DNA of 19,468 bases, from NCBI GenBank assembly GCA_041488295.1, contig JBGPOZ010000067.1, positions 1 to 19,468 of the forward strand, written 5' to 3'. The notes beneath the pieces were generated by a model. The model was not told the DNA's origin. It did not search any database and saw only the letters and a program-made list of their open reading frames with translations. Origin of the DNA: URHD0088 sp041488295 (GTDB lineage: Bacteria > Pseudomonadota > Alphaproteobacteria > ATCC43930 > CGMCC-115725). The position numbers were made by a program, and so were the translations under genes. Positions within the stretch are counted from its first letter, which is position 1; each line of letters starts with the position of its first letter. Shown one piece after another: positions 6,739 through 14,223 of this stretch.

Positions 6739-7648
6739 GCTCCAGCACCAGCGTCGTCCAGCCATCGACGGCAATGCGCCGGACGAGGCTGAGGCCGCGC
6801 GCGCGGTGCGCCGCGAGCACGTACTGCGCCTGACGGGGGAGCAAGCCTGACAGCACGGCGATCCCGCCCGGGGCGAGATGCGCCGCGAGATCGCCCGCCA
6901 TGCGCTGCAGCGGGCGCGCCAGGATGTTGGCGAGAATGAGATCGAACGGCCGCCCCCGGCGCACCGCCGGGTGACGGTAGCCGTTGGCGCGATGGATGCG
7001 GATCCGCCGCGCGAGGCGGTTGGCGCTGCTGTTCGTTCGGGTGACGGCGACGGCGCCGGCATCGAGGTCGCAGGCGACGACGCAACATCCCCACAGACGC
7101 GCCGCCGCCATGGCGAGGATGCCGGTCCCGGTCCCCATGTCGAGCGGGCGCCGGAAACGCCGCCTTTTGGCGAGCGCGCCGAGGGCGAGGAGGCAGCCGC
7201 GCGTCGTCGCATGCTCGCCGGTGCCGAACGCGGTCGCTGCATCGATGCGGAGCGCGATGGCGCCGGCGGACGGGACGCCGGCGACATGCGAGCCATGGAT
7301 GAAGAAGCGGCCGATGCGCAGCGGCGGAAAGCTCGCCTGATTTTCGCCCACCCAATCGCGCGGCGCGAGGCGCTCGACGGCGAGATCGCGGAAAAGATCG
7401 TCGGCCCCGATATCGAGCGCGAGCGCTGCGAGGGCGCCCGCGCCCGCCAGCGCCACGCGGTCGGGCGCGCTTTGGGCAATGGCCTCGACGCGCCACAAGA
7501 CGCCCGGCTCGAGCTCGAAGATGCTTACCGCCACGGCGCAGGTCTCGAGCGCGGCCGCCGCAATATCGGCGAGGCGCTCGCTCGCGACGACGAGCGCAAG
7601 ACGCCACAGTGACGCCTCCGCCGGGCTGATGATGCGACCGCGGGTCAC
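6704..7648 (-). CDS. prmA: Ribosomal protein L11 methyltransferase
   Basis: A 314-residue SAM-dependent methyltransferase that trimethylates ribosomal protein L11. Diagnostic PrmA motifs are present: AFGTGEHATT at about 140-149, the SAM-binding motif I LDMGTGTGILA at 169-179, and the NILA-x-PL motif (about 241-247) in place of the usual NPPY type. The N-terminal substrate-recognition domain covers about 1-95. GTG at 7648 is chosen because GAAGGG lies 8 bases upstream and the length then fits the family (about 290-315). The frame is open to an ATG at 7783, but that extension translates an intergenic inverted repeat and has no domain. The 3' end overlaps the second DUF1127 gene by 35 bases. The DUF2817 and uvrD genes are upstream on the same strand. 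Confidence 0.92.
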   Translation of the reverse strand: MTRGRIISPAEASLWRLALVVASERLADIAAAALETCAVAVSIFELEPGVLWRVEAIAQSAPDRVALAGAGALAALALDIGADDLFRDLAVERLAPRDWVGENQASFPPLRIGRFFIHGSHVAGVPSAGAIALRIDAATAFGTGEHATTRGCLLALGALAKRRRFRRPLDMGTGTGILAMAAARLWGCCVVACDLDAGAVAVTRTNSSANRLARRIRIHRANGYRHPAVRRGRPFDLILANILARPLQRMAGDLAAHLAPGGIAVLSGLLPRQAQYVLAAHRARGLSLVRRIAVDGWTTLVLELRRREARDRSS

Positions 7649-7711
7649 GCGCCGATGCCCTTCGCTGCTGCTGGGAATTTCTGCGTCGCGGCGAAGCCGA
7701 GACGATTTTGC

Positions 7712-7775
7712 ACCACGAAGACGCCAAGGGACCGAGCAAGCACCGTCGCCTTGGGATCCTTGGTGTCTTGGTGGT
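7712..7775. repeat. Imperfect inverted repeat (ACCACGAAGAC type)
   Basis: Arms 7712-7729 (ACCACGAAGACGCCAAGG) and 7758-7775 pair at 16 of 18 positions around a 28-base spacer. The sequence belongs to the ACCACGAAGAC-x-CCAAGG class of dispersed repeats known from many bacterial intergenic regions. It fills much of the 215-base gap between the DUF2817 gene and prmA; nothing else recognisable is in that gap. It may separate the transcripts of the two genes, but there is no T-run. Confidence 0.65.
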
Positions 7776-7863
7776 TGATCCATGAGGCCGCTTCGCCGCG
7801 CATCAACGTGACGCGACCTCGGTGAGCCAACGGGTCATGTGTCTACGAACCCGGAAATCGCTG

Positions 7864-8940
7864 CTAGCCCGCGAGGCCCTTCAAGGCGCCGCGCTGCGCC
7901 CGCATCGCCTGCTCGACCAGCATGTCCTTCCAATCGTCCTTGTCGCAATAGAACGCATCGCGCATCTGCGCCTTGAGCGCGCGGCCCCGAGCGCTGCCGA
8001 GATCGCCGTGATGGTGCAGCCAATTGTCGGCGCGCACCGCATCGAGCACTTCCTTGAGGCTGAGTGTTCCGTATTCGAGCGCCATGCCGGTGAAGTCGAC
8101 GCCCTTTGCCGCGAAATGCCCGGCGAGCCCCTGCAGATTGTCGCCATGGAGCTCGGCCGAGGTCGAGGTGCCGAGCGAGGGGTTGGTGATCCTGCCGAAC
8201 CACTCCTCGGCGCGGCGATATGCCTGGGAGGCGCCGGGATGGAGCACGATCTGCTCGCCATAACCATAGGGTCCGAGGCCGGTGTGGTAGTCGATGAGAC
8301 CGACATGGCGCGCGCCCGCCATGTGCTCGGCGATGATGCGGAAGAGGGCCTGCCGCGCCCAGACCGGGGCGGTGCCGCCATAGAAGACGCCGTCCTTGTG
8401 GCGGTATTGGCCACCGCTCACCGCCTTTTGCAACGCCGCGGCGCCATGCTCCTTGGCGAAGGCGGCAAGCCGCGCCGCCGCGGCCGCATCGCCCCATTCG
8501 CGGGGACAGATCGCGTCGGCCAGCGCGTCATAGCCGTCATTGCGCGGCAAGGGTTTGCCGTGATCGACGAAATTGCGGTTGAGATCGACATTCTCTTCGG
8601 TGACGCGGCGGATCCACGAGAAGCCGTGCGGATTGATGGCGTGGATTACGACGAGCGCCGTCTCGGCCGGCAGCTCGCGTGCGAGGCCGCCCGCGAAGCT
8701 CGCGACCTGGATGCCGGAGCCGCAGAAGCCCTCGGCGCCATGCGTTCCCGAGATCGTCATGAGAACGCGCGCCGCGTTGTCCGGACCCAGCCGCGCGACG
8801 TCGGTCGTCAGATCTTCGCCGGCTGGACCTTTGGTCGGGTTGGCGTAGTGCGTCAGGCTCGCGCCGGCTTTCGTCGCGGCGTCGCGGAACTTGCGACGCG
8901 CCTCGCCATAGTCGGCGGAAAAGTGCTGGCTTGCGGACAT
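7864..8940 (-). CDS. DUF2817 / M14-like zinc metallopeptidase
   Basis: A 358-residue protein of the DUF2817 family, related to M14 carboxypeptidases and deacylases. Zinc-site features: HGAE at 67-70 gives the H-x-x-E pair (His67, Glu70), His219 in DYHTG is the likely third ligand, and Glu289 in ALEYGT is the likely general base. ENVDLNRNF at 116-124 is the conserved asparagine/arginine segment that in M14 enzymes binds the substrate carboxylate. No signal peptide is seen, so it is probably cytosolic. Start: ATG at 8940 has GGGAGGG about 10 bases upstream; the ATG eight codons earlier has none. It begins 37 bases after the uvrD stop and is likely co-transcribed with uvrD. The natural substrate is unknown. 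Confidence 0.85.
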   Translation of the reverse strand: MSASQHFSADYGEARRKFRDAATKAGASLTHYANPTKGPAGEDLTTDVARLGPDNAARVLMTISGTHGAEGFCGSGIQVASFAGGLARELPAETALVVIHAINPHGFSWIRRVTEENVDLNRNFVDHGKPLPRNDGYDALADAICPREWGDAAAAARLAAFAKEHGAAALQKAVSGGQYRHKDGVFYGGTAPVWARQALFRIIAEHMAGARHVGLIDYHTGLGPYGYGEQIVLHPGASQAYRRAEEWFGRITNPSLGTSTSAELHGDNLQGLAGHFAAKGVDFTGMALEYGTLSLKEVLDAVRADNWLHHHGDLGSARGRALKAQMRDAFYCDKDDWKDMLVEQAMRAQRGALKGLAG

Positions 8941-8977
8941 TGCTCTGGTTCCCTCCCGTTTCACTCGGCCGCGATCC

Positions 8978-11239
8978 TCAGGCCTTCTCGACGAAGCTGT
9001 CCATCACCTTTTTCTCGCCGGCGTGCTCGAAGGAGATGGTGAGCTTGTTGTCCTCGACGGCGCGGATGATGCCGTAGCCGAATTTCTGATGGAAGACACG
9101 GTCGCCCGCATTGAAACCGCCGACGCGGCGAAGCTCGGCGCCGCGCACCGGCACGCGCGGCGTCTCGACGAGCGGCGACCCCTTCCATTCACGGCGGCTG
9201 CGGCTCGCTTCGGGCGTACCGCGCGGCGCCGGCGACCATTCGGCTTCCGGCATGACGCGGTGACTCGAATGTGGCTGCAGCCCCGGCTCGGCGATCAGCT
9301 CGATATGCTCGAGCGGCAGCTCGCCGATGAAGCGCGACGGGATCGCCCCCTGCCATTGCCCGTGGATGCGACGATTGGCGGCGTAGGAGATGGCGGCGCG
9401 GCGGCGCGCGCGGGTGAGGCCGACATACGCCAAGCGCCGCTCCTCCTCGAGCCCGGCCATCCCGTTCTCCGCCATCGAGCGCTGGCTCGGGAACAGCCCC
9501 TCCTCCCAGCCCGGCAGGAAGACGGTGTCGAATTCGAGCCCCTTGGCGCTGTGCAGGGTCATGAGGTTGACCATGTCGCCGCCGGAATCGGCGGTGTTCT
9601 CCATGACGAGGCCGACATGCTCGAGGAAACCGCCGAGCGTGTCGAACTCCGCCATGGCGGCGACGAGCTCCTTCAAATTCTCGAGGCGCCCCGGCGCGTC
9701 GGCCGATTTGTCCTGCTGCCACATCGCCGTGTAGCCGCTCTCGTCGAGCACGATCTGCGCCAGTTGCGGATGCGGCGCGTCGAGTCGCCGCCAGCGTTCG
9801 AGCTCGGCGAGAAAACCGCCGAGCGCCTTGCGCGCCGCCGGCTTCAGCGCATCGCCGGCGATGAGCCGCTCGGCGGCCGCGGTGAGCGGCAGGCTCGCCT
9901 CGCGCGCGGCGAAGTGGAGGTTCTGCACCGTCGCATCGCCGATGCCGCGCCGCGGCGTATTGACGATGCGCTCGAAGGCGAGATCGTCGGCCGGCTGATG
10001 GATGAGGCGGAGATAGGCCATGGCATCGCGGATTTCCTGACGCTCGTAAAAGCGCGGGCCGCCGACGACGCGGTAGGGAAGGCCCAAGGTGATGAAGCGC
10101 TCCTCGAACTCGCGCGTCTGGAAGCCGGCGCGGACGAGGATGGCGGTCTCGGCGAGCTTCTCGCCCTTGCGCTGCAAGCTCTCGATTTCATCGCCGACCC
10201 AGCGCGCTTCCTCATCGGCGTCCCAGACACCGCGGAGGCGCACCTTCTCGCCCTCATTGGCGCTCGTCCACAAGCTCTTGCCGAGGCGTCCGGCATTGTT
10301 GGCGATGAGCCCCCCCGCCGCCGCCAAGATGTGCGGCGTCGAGCGGTAATTCTGCTCGAGGCGGATGATCGCCGCGCCCGGGAAATCCTTCTCGAAGCGC
10401 AGGATGTTGCCGATCTCGGCGCCACGCCACGAATAGATCGATTGATCGTCATCTCCGACGCAGCAGAGATTGCGGTGGAGCTGCGCCAAGAGGCGCAGCC
10501 AGAGATATTGCGCGACGTTGGTGTCCTGATACTCGTCGACGAGGATGTAGCGGAAGCGCCGCTGATACTCCTCGAGCACGTCGCGATGCCCGGTGAAGAG
10601 CGTCAGATTGTGCAAGGTGAGATCGCCGAAATCGACGGCGTTCAGGGTCACGAGGCGCTCCTGATACGCAACGTAGAGCGCTCGCAGGCGGCCCGCGGCG
10701 AAATCGCCCCCCTCGCCGGCCGGTACCTTCTGCGGCGTCAAGCCACGATCCTTCCAGCGCTGGATGAGCGCGGCGGCGGCGCGCGCCGGCCAGCGCCGCT
10801 CGTCGATCCCCTCTGCCGTTAGAAGCTGCTTCAGGAGGCGAAGCTGGTCGTCGGCGTCGAGGATGGTGAAATTGGATTTGAGGCCGATGAGCTCGGCGTG
10901 ACGCCGCAGGATGCGCGCCGCGAGCGAGTGGAAGGTGCCGAGAAAGAGCCCGTCGGCGGCAGCGCCGATCATCGCCTCGAGCCGCTCCTTCATCTCGCGC
11001 GCCGCCTTGTTGGTGAAGGTGACGGCGAGGATCTGGCTGGGGAAAGCGCGGCGCAGGGTGAGGATGTGCGCAAGCCGCGTCGTCAGGACCCGCGTCTTGC
11101 CGGTGCCGGCGCCCGCCAGCACGAGCACCGGCCCGTCGATCGCCTCCACCGCCTGGCGCTGGCCGGGGTTGAGGCGGTCAAGATGGGACATGGCGGGGCG
11201 CGCTGGCGGCGTCGCGGGGAAGAGATCGGGCTGGGCCAT
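8978..11239 (-). CDS. uvrD: ATP-dependent DNA helicase UvrD/PcrA
   Basis: A 753-residue superfamily 1A 3'-5' helicase for nucleotide excision and mismatch repair. Motifs are intact: Walker A GAGTGKT (43-49), Ia TFTNKAAREM (74-83), II DEYQDT (235-240), III GDDDQSIYSWRGA (262-274), IV NYRST (297-301), then LMTLHSAKGLEFD (V) and EERRLAYVGLTRAR (VI) in the C-terminal half. The end (GDRVFHQKFGYGIIRAVEDN...) is the Tudor-like PcrA/UvrD tail that contacts RNA polymerase. Start is less sure: ATG 11239 has GGAG directly against it, and ATG 11191 (MSHLDRLNPG) also fits the domain start. The ORF further upstream runs into an inverted repeat and is not coding. Confidence 0.95.
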   Translation of the reverse strand: MAQPDLFPATPPARPAMSHLDRLNPGQRQAVEAIDGPVLVLAGAGTGKTRVLTTRLAHILTLRRAFPSQILAVTFTNKAAREMKERLEAMIGAAADGLFLGTFHSLAARILRRHAELIGLKSNFTILDADDQLRLLKQLLTAEGIDERRWPARAAAALIQRWKDRGLTPQKVPAGEGGDFAAGRLRALYVAYQERLVTLNAVDFGDLTLHNLTLFTGHRDVLEEYQRRFRYILVDEYQDTNVAQYLWLRLLAQLHRNLCCVGDDDQSIYSWRGAEIGNILRFEKDFPGAAIIRLEQNYRSTPHILAAAGGLIANNAGRLGKSLWTSANEGEKVRLRGVWDADEEARWVGDEIESLQRKGEKLAETAILVRAGFQTREFEERFITLGLPYRVVGGPRFYERQEIRDAMAYLRLIHQPADDLAFERIVNTPRRGIGDATVQNLHFAAREASLPLTAAAERLIAGDALKPAARKALGGFLAELERWRRLDAPHPQLAQIVLDESGYTAMWQQDKSADAPGRLENLKELVAAMAEFDTLGGFLEHVGLVMENTADSGGDMVNLMTLHSAKGLEFDTVFLPGWEEGLFPSQRSMAENGMAGLEEERRLAYVGLTRARRRAAISYAANRRIHGQWQGAIPSRFIGELPLEHIELIAEPGLQPHSSHRVMPEAEWSPAPRGTPEASRSRREWKGSPLVETPRVPVRGAELRRVGGFNAGDRVFHQKFGYGIIRAVEDNKLTISFEHAGEKKVMDSFVEKA

Positions 11240-11273
11240 CTCCGGCTTATATAGCAAGGCGCGGCGCTCGGCG

Positions 11274-11377
11274 CAGCCCCTCACCCTGCCCTCTCCCCGC
11301 AAGCGTGGAGAGGGTTCTTGAAACTCACTTCATTCCTCCTCTCCCCGCTTGCGGGGAGAGGGCAGGGTGAGGGGCTG
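11274..11377. repeat. 31-bp perfect inverted repeat with nested hairpins
   Basis: Arms 11274-11304 and 11347-11377 are exact reverse complements (31 bp) around a 42-base spacer. The core is CCCTCACCCTGCCCTCTCCC. A nested palindrome of 11 bp per arm lies at 11338-11361, with TT as its loop, and a smaller one at 11291-11312. It sits between the stop of the alpha/beta hydrolase and the start of uvrD on the minus strand and may end or process the hydrolase transcript. This is a widely dispersed repeat type; a related copy is at 12286-12318. Confidence 0.8.
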
Positions 11378-11435
11378 GCGCCGCGCCCGGGCAATTCAAG
11401 CCGAACTCTTGACCGTCGAAGCGCGCAGCGCTGAC

Positions 11436-12218
11436 TCACCCACCCTCCCCAAGAAACGCCAACACCGCAGCAAGGAACTCCTGCGGGCGTTCGGCGTGGA
11501 CCCAGTGGCCCGCTTCCTTGATGCGGATCAGTTGCGCCCTCGGGAAGAGGCGTTTGATGACCGGGCGGTGCTCGGGGCGGATGTAGTCCGAGCGGTCGCC
11601 GGCGATGAAGAGCGTCGGCCCGGTGAAGGCGAGGTCCGCGGGGAGCTCGGGGAAGGCCGAGATCTCGGGCATTGCGCGCTCGATCGCCGGCAGATTGAGC
11701 CGCCAGCGCGCGCCCTTGGCGTCGATGACGAGGTTCTGCAGGAGAAAGGCGCGGTCGGCGGGGTCGTCGATCCCGGCGGCAAGGCGCGGATCGGCCTCGG
11801 CTCTGCGGGTCAAGCCGGAGAGGTCGAGCGCACGCATCGCCCGCGCATAGGCGGCGAGGACGGGCGGGTGGGAAACGGGCGCAACGTCGACGACGATGAG
11901 GCGCCGGACCTCTTCGGGATAGGTCAGGGCGTAAAGCATCGCCGTCTTGCCGCCCATGCTGTGACCGATGACGGCCACGGCGCCGAGGCGGCGCGAGCGC
12001 GCGAGCGCCGCCACATCCTCGGCCATCTCGGCATAGGACATGGTGTCGGCCCAGGGCGAGGCGCCGTGGTTGCGCGCATCGAGCGCGAGGACGCGGCGGC
12101 CGGCGGCGAGGCGCTGCGCGACCCAGGCCCAGTTGCGCGCGGAGCCGAAGAGGCCGTGGAGGATGAGGAGCGGCGAGCCGCTGCCGTATTCCGTCGCTGC
12201 GAGATCGATTGCTGGCAT
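11436..12218 (-). CDS. Alpha/beta hydrolase (YbfF-like esterase)
   Basis: A 260-residue alpha/beta-fold hydrolase with a complete triad: nucleophile Ser87 in GHSMGG (85-90), acid Asp208 or Asp211 (GDRSDYI) and His238 (AGHWVHAERP). HGLFGS at 21-26 forms the oxyanion loop. GHSMGG, the HGLFG loop and the length match the YbfF/ABHD11-type esterase group that hydrolyses small acyl esters or thioesters; the substrate is not shown. No signal peptide. ATG at 12218 follows GGCGGAGA at good distance. It is transcribed toward uvrD, separated from it by the 31-bp inverted repeat, and is divergent from the anion permease. Confidence 0.88.
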   Translation of the reverse strand: MPAIDLAATEYGSGSPLLILHGLFGSARNWAWVAQRLAAGRRVLALDARNHGASPWADTMSYAEMAEDVAALARSRRLGAVAVIGHSMGGKTAMLYALTYPEEVRRLIVVDVAPVSHPPVLAAYARAMRALDLSGLTRRAEADPRLAAGIDDPADRAFLLQNLVIDAKGARWRLNLPAIERAMPEISAFPELPADLAFTGPTLFIAGDRSDYIRPEHRPVIKRLFPRAQLIRIKEAGHWVHAERPQEFLAAVLAFLGEGG

Positions 12219-12285
12219 GGCTCGTCTCCGCCGGTCGCGTTCTTCTATAGCAATGGGGCCGCCGAGGTCACGCGCCGGCGGCGGG

Positions 12286-12323
12286 CCCTCACCCTACCCT
12301 CTCCCCCGGGGGAGAGGGTTTTT
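12286..12323. repeat. Palindromic repeat with T-run (terminator-like)
   Basis: CCCTCTCCCCC/GGGGGAGAGGG (12297-12318) is a perfect 22-base palindrome followed by TTTTT (12319-12323), and is preceded by CCTCACCCTA as in the repeat at 11274-11377. On the plus strand it has the form of an intrinsic terminator, but no plus-strand gene ends before it: it lies between two divergent starts. It is best read as another member of the same dispersed repeat family. Confidence 0.6.
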
Positions 12324-12420
12324 GGATCGCGGCAAATTCATCCGGCCGGTTGAAATCGCAGAAGAATCTTTCCTCGCTTCACATTATGATGCGGCAACCG
12401 CGCCCTGCCGTCCCGCCCGC

Positions 12421-13680
12421 ATGCAAGCCGCCATCATCATCCTGGTCTTCGTCCTGACCTATATCGGCATGGCCGCCGGGCGGCTGCCGTGGCTGCAGGT
12501 CGACCGTACCGGCATCGCGCTGCTCGGCATCATCCTCCTCCTCATAACCGGGGCGCTGACGCTCGACGACGTCGCAGCCAATATCGACATCCCGACCCTG
12601 GTGCTCCTGTTCGCGCTGATGATCATTTCGGCGCAGCTTGCCGCCGCCGGCTTCTACGATCTCTGCGCGCGCTGGATCACCGAGCGGCGCGCCGCGCCGA
12701 GCCTTCTTCTCGCCCTCACCGTCCTCGTCTGCGGCGCGCTCTCGGCGGTGCTCTCGAACGACATCCTGGTCCTCGCCCTGGTGCCGCTCATCATCGCCGG
12801 CGTCGAGGAGCGCGGCCTCGATCCGCGGCCCTTCGTCATCGCGATCGCGGCGGCGACCAACGCCGGATCGGCGGCGACCATCATCGGCAATCCGCAGAAC
12901 ATCCTGATCGGCGAGATCGGCAATCTCAGCTTCTGGACCTTCCTCGTCGCCTGCGGCATCCCGGCGCTCGTCACGCTCGGCCTCGTCTTCGCCGTGACGT
13001 GGCTGGTCTGGCATCGCCGCATGAGCGCGGGAGCGTCGCCGCTCCTCATCGAGCCGCAAATGCTGCCGAAGCACCCCTTCGACCGCCTGCAATCGCTGAA
13101 GGGTTTTGCCGCGATTCTGGCGCTCCTCGTCATCTTCATGGTGACGCAGCAACATGAGCTCGGCGCGCTCGCCATCGCAGCATTTCTGCTGACGAGCCGC
13201 AAATTCACCAGCCGCACCATGATCGCCTCGGTCGACTGGCCGCTGCTATTGCTCTTCGCCTGCCTCTTCGGCGTCACCGGCGCGCTCGCCGATACCGGCA
13301 TTCCCTGGGCCGGCATCTCGACGTTGCAGGATTGGGGCCTGCTGCCCGATTCGCTCTTCGTGCTGACGCCGCTCACCCTTCTCATGAGCAACACCATCGG
13401 CAACGTACCCTCGGTCATCCTCCTGATGCAGATCTGGCCGAACCCGCCGAAGGGCGCGCTCTACGGCTTGGCGCTGCTGTCGAGCCTCGCCGGAAATCTG
13501 CTGGTCTTCGGCAGCCTCACCAACCTCATGGTGGTGGAGCGGGCGGCGACCTTCGGCGTCCGCCTCAGTTTCGCCGAGCACGCCAAGGTCGGCATCCCGG
13601 TGACGGTCCTCTCGATGGCCTTCGCGGTATTGTGGCTGGCTTACATGCAATGGCTGCCCTGGCTGCCGGAAAGCTGGTAA
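12421..13680 (+). CDS. ArsB/SLC13-type anion permease
   Basis: A 419-residue polytopic inner-membrane protein of the ion-transporter superfamily (ArsB, NhaD, DASS/CitM-like). Ten or more hydrophobic segments are visible. Key marks are the paired half-repeat motifs: SNDILVLALVPLI (112-124) and TNAGSAATIIGNPQNILIG (146-164) in the first half, and MSNTIGNVPSVILL with GNLLVFGSLTNLMVVE in the second half. They form the re-entrant hairpins of this fold. No ATPase or ars regulator is nearby, so arsenite export is not implied; an inorganic or carboxylate anion, or a cation antiport role, is possible. ATG at 12421 lacks a clear Shine-Dalgarno; the frame is open upstream but has no other ATG near. It leads an apparent operon with the GNAT and MFS genes. 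Confidence 0.82.
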   Translation: MQAAIIILVFVLTYIGMAAGRLPWLQVDRTGIALLGIILLLITGALTLDDVAANIDIPTLVLLFALMIISAQLAAAGFYDLCARWITERRAAPSLLLALTVLVCGALSAVLSNDILVLALVPLIIAGVEERGLDPRPFVIAIAAATNAGSAATIIGNPQNILIGEIGNLSFWTFLVACGIPALVTLGLVFAVTWLVWHRRMSAGASPLLIEPQMLPKHPFDRLQSLKGFAAILALLVIFMVTQQHELGALAIAAFLLTSRKFTSRTMIASVDWPLLLLFACLFGVTGALADTGIPWAGISTLQDWGLLPDSLFVLTPLTLLMSNTIGNVPSVILLMQIWPNPPKGALYGLALLSSLAGNLLVFGSLTNLMVVERAATFGVRLSFAEHAKVGIPVTVLSMAFAVLWLAYMQWLPWLPESW

Positions 13681-13722
13681 GGCCGCAATTTGCCGACCCC
13701 ATCGAAAAAGGCCCTCCCCCTT

Positions 13723-14223
13723 ATGCCGAACATCGAGATCAGAGACGCCCGACCCGACGATGCCGCGACCTTGCTCCACCTCGTCAAGGAGCTCGCGATC
13801 TACGAGCGCCAGCCCGACGCCGTCACGGCGACCGAGGCCGATTTCCGCCGCGACGGCTTCGGCCCCGAGCGGCGCTTCGAGGCGCGTCTTGCCAGCCTCG
13901 ACGGGCGCCCCGCCGGCTTTGCCCTCTTCTTTCCCAATTATTCGACCTGGGAAGGACGGGCGGGGCTTTATCTCGAGGACATCTTCGTCGCCGAATGGGC
14001 GCGCCGCCACGGCGTCGGCCGGCGCCTCATCGCCGACCTCGCGGCGATAACGATCGCTCGAGGCTGGGCACGGCTCGACCTTTCGGTCCTCGACTGGAAC
14101 CCGGCGCGCGGATTCTACCATCGCCTCGGCTTCGAGCACCGCCAGGAATGGCTCGGCTATCGCATCACCGGCACGGCGCTGCGGCGTCTTGCCGAGGGAG
14201 CGAAACAAAGGAGGCGGGAATGA
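13723..14223 (+). CDS. GNAT family N-acetyltransferase (SSAT-like)
   Basis: A 166-residue acetyl-CoA-dependent acetyltransferase. LYLEDIFV (82-89) and RRHGVGRRLI (94-103) are motif A with the acetyl-CoA pyrophosphate loop; VLDWN (122-126) with FYHRLGF (131-137) are the C-terminal motif. The pattern LYLEDIFV...VLDWN...FY is typical of the spermidine/diamine or thialysine acetyltransferase-like subgroup, so an amine substrate is plausible. ATG 13723 is preferred over TTG 13690 because the domain begins at once after it; an AAAGG lies about 11 bases upstream. It starts 42 bases after the permease, and its TGA overlaps the MFS ATG (ATGA), which suggests translational coupling. Confidence 0.85.
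   Translation: MPNIEIRDARPDDAATLLHLVKELAIYERQPDAVTATEADFRRDGFGPERRFEARLASLDGRPAGFALFFPNYSTWEGRAGLYLEDIFVAEWARRHGVGRRLIADLAAITIARGWARLDLSVLDWNPARGFYHRLGFEHRQEWLGYRITGTALRRLAEGAKQRRRE

Noticed and set aside
7649..7783. N-terminal extension of PrmA to ATG 7783
   Set aside because: The extra 45 codons translate an intergenic inverted repeat and are absent from the PrmA family; GTG 7648 has a good ribosome site.
7822..9042. 406-codon plus-strand frame opposite the DUF2817 gene
   Set aside because: Shadow of the minus-strand peptidase gene; no ribosome site and no family marks.
9023..10822. 599-codon open frame on the plus strand opposite uvrD
   Set aside because: It lies fully antisense to clear helicase motifs, has the Arg/Ala/Glu-rich composition of a high-GC shadow frame and shows no domain.
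11274..12323. CRISPR array or insertion sequence suggested by repeated CCCTCACCCT blocks
   Set aside because: There are only inverted copies without regular direct repeats and spacers, and no transposase frame or target duplication.
12421..13680. Arsenite efflux pump (ArsB) identity for the permease
   Set aside because: The fold is shared, but no arsR, arsC or arsA is nearby, so the narrow name is not supported.
13332..14219. In-frame upstream extension of the MFS gene
   Set aside because: It runs through the permease and GNAT genes in the wrong frame; the MFS starts at 14220 with a perfect Shine-Dalgarno.
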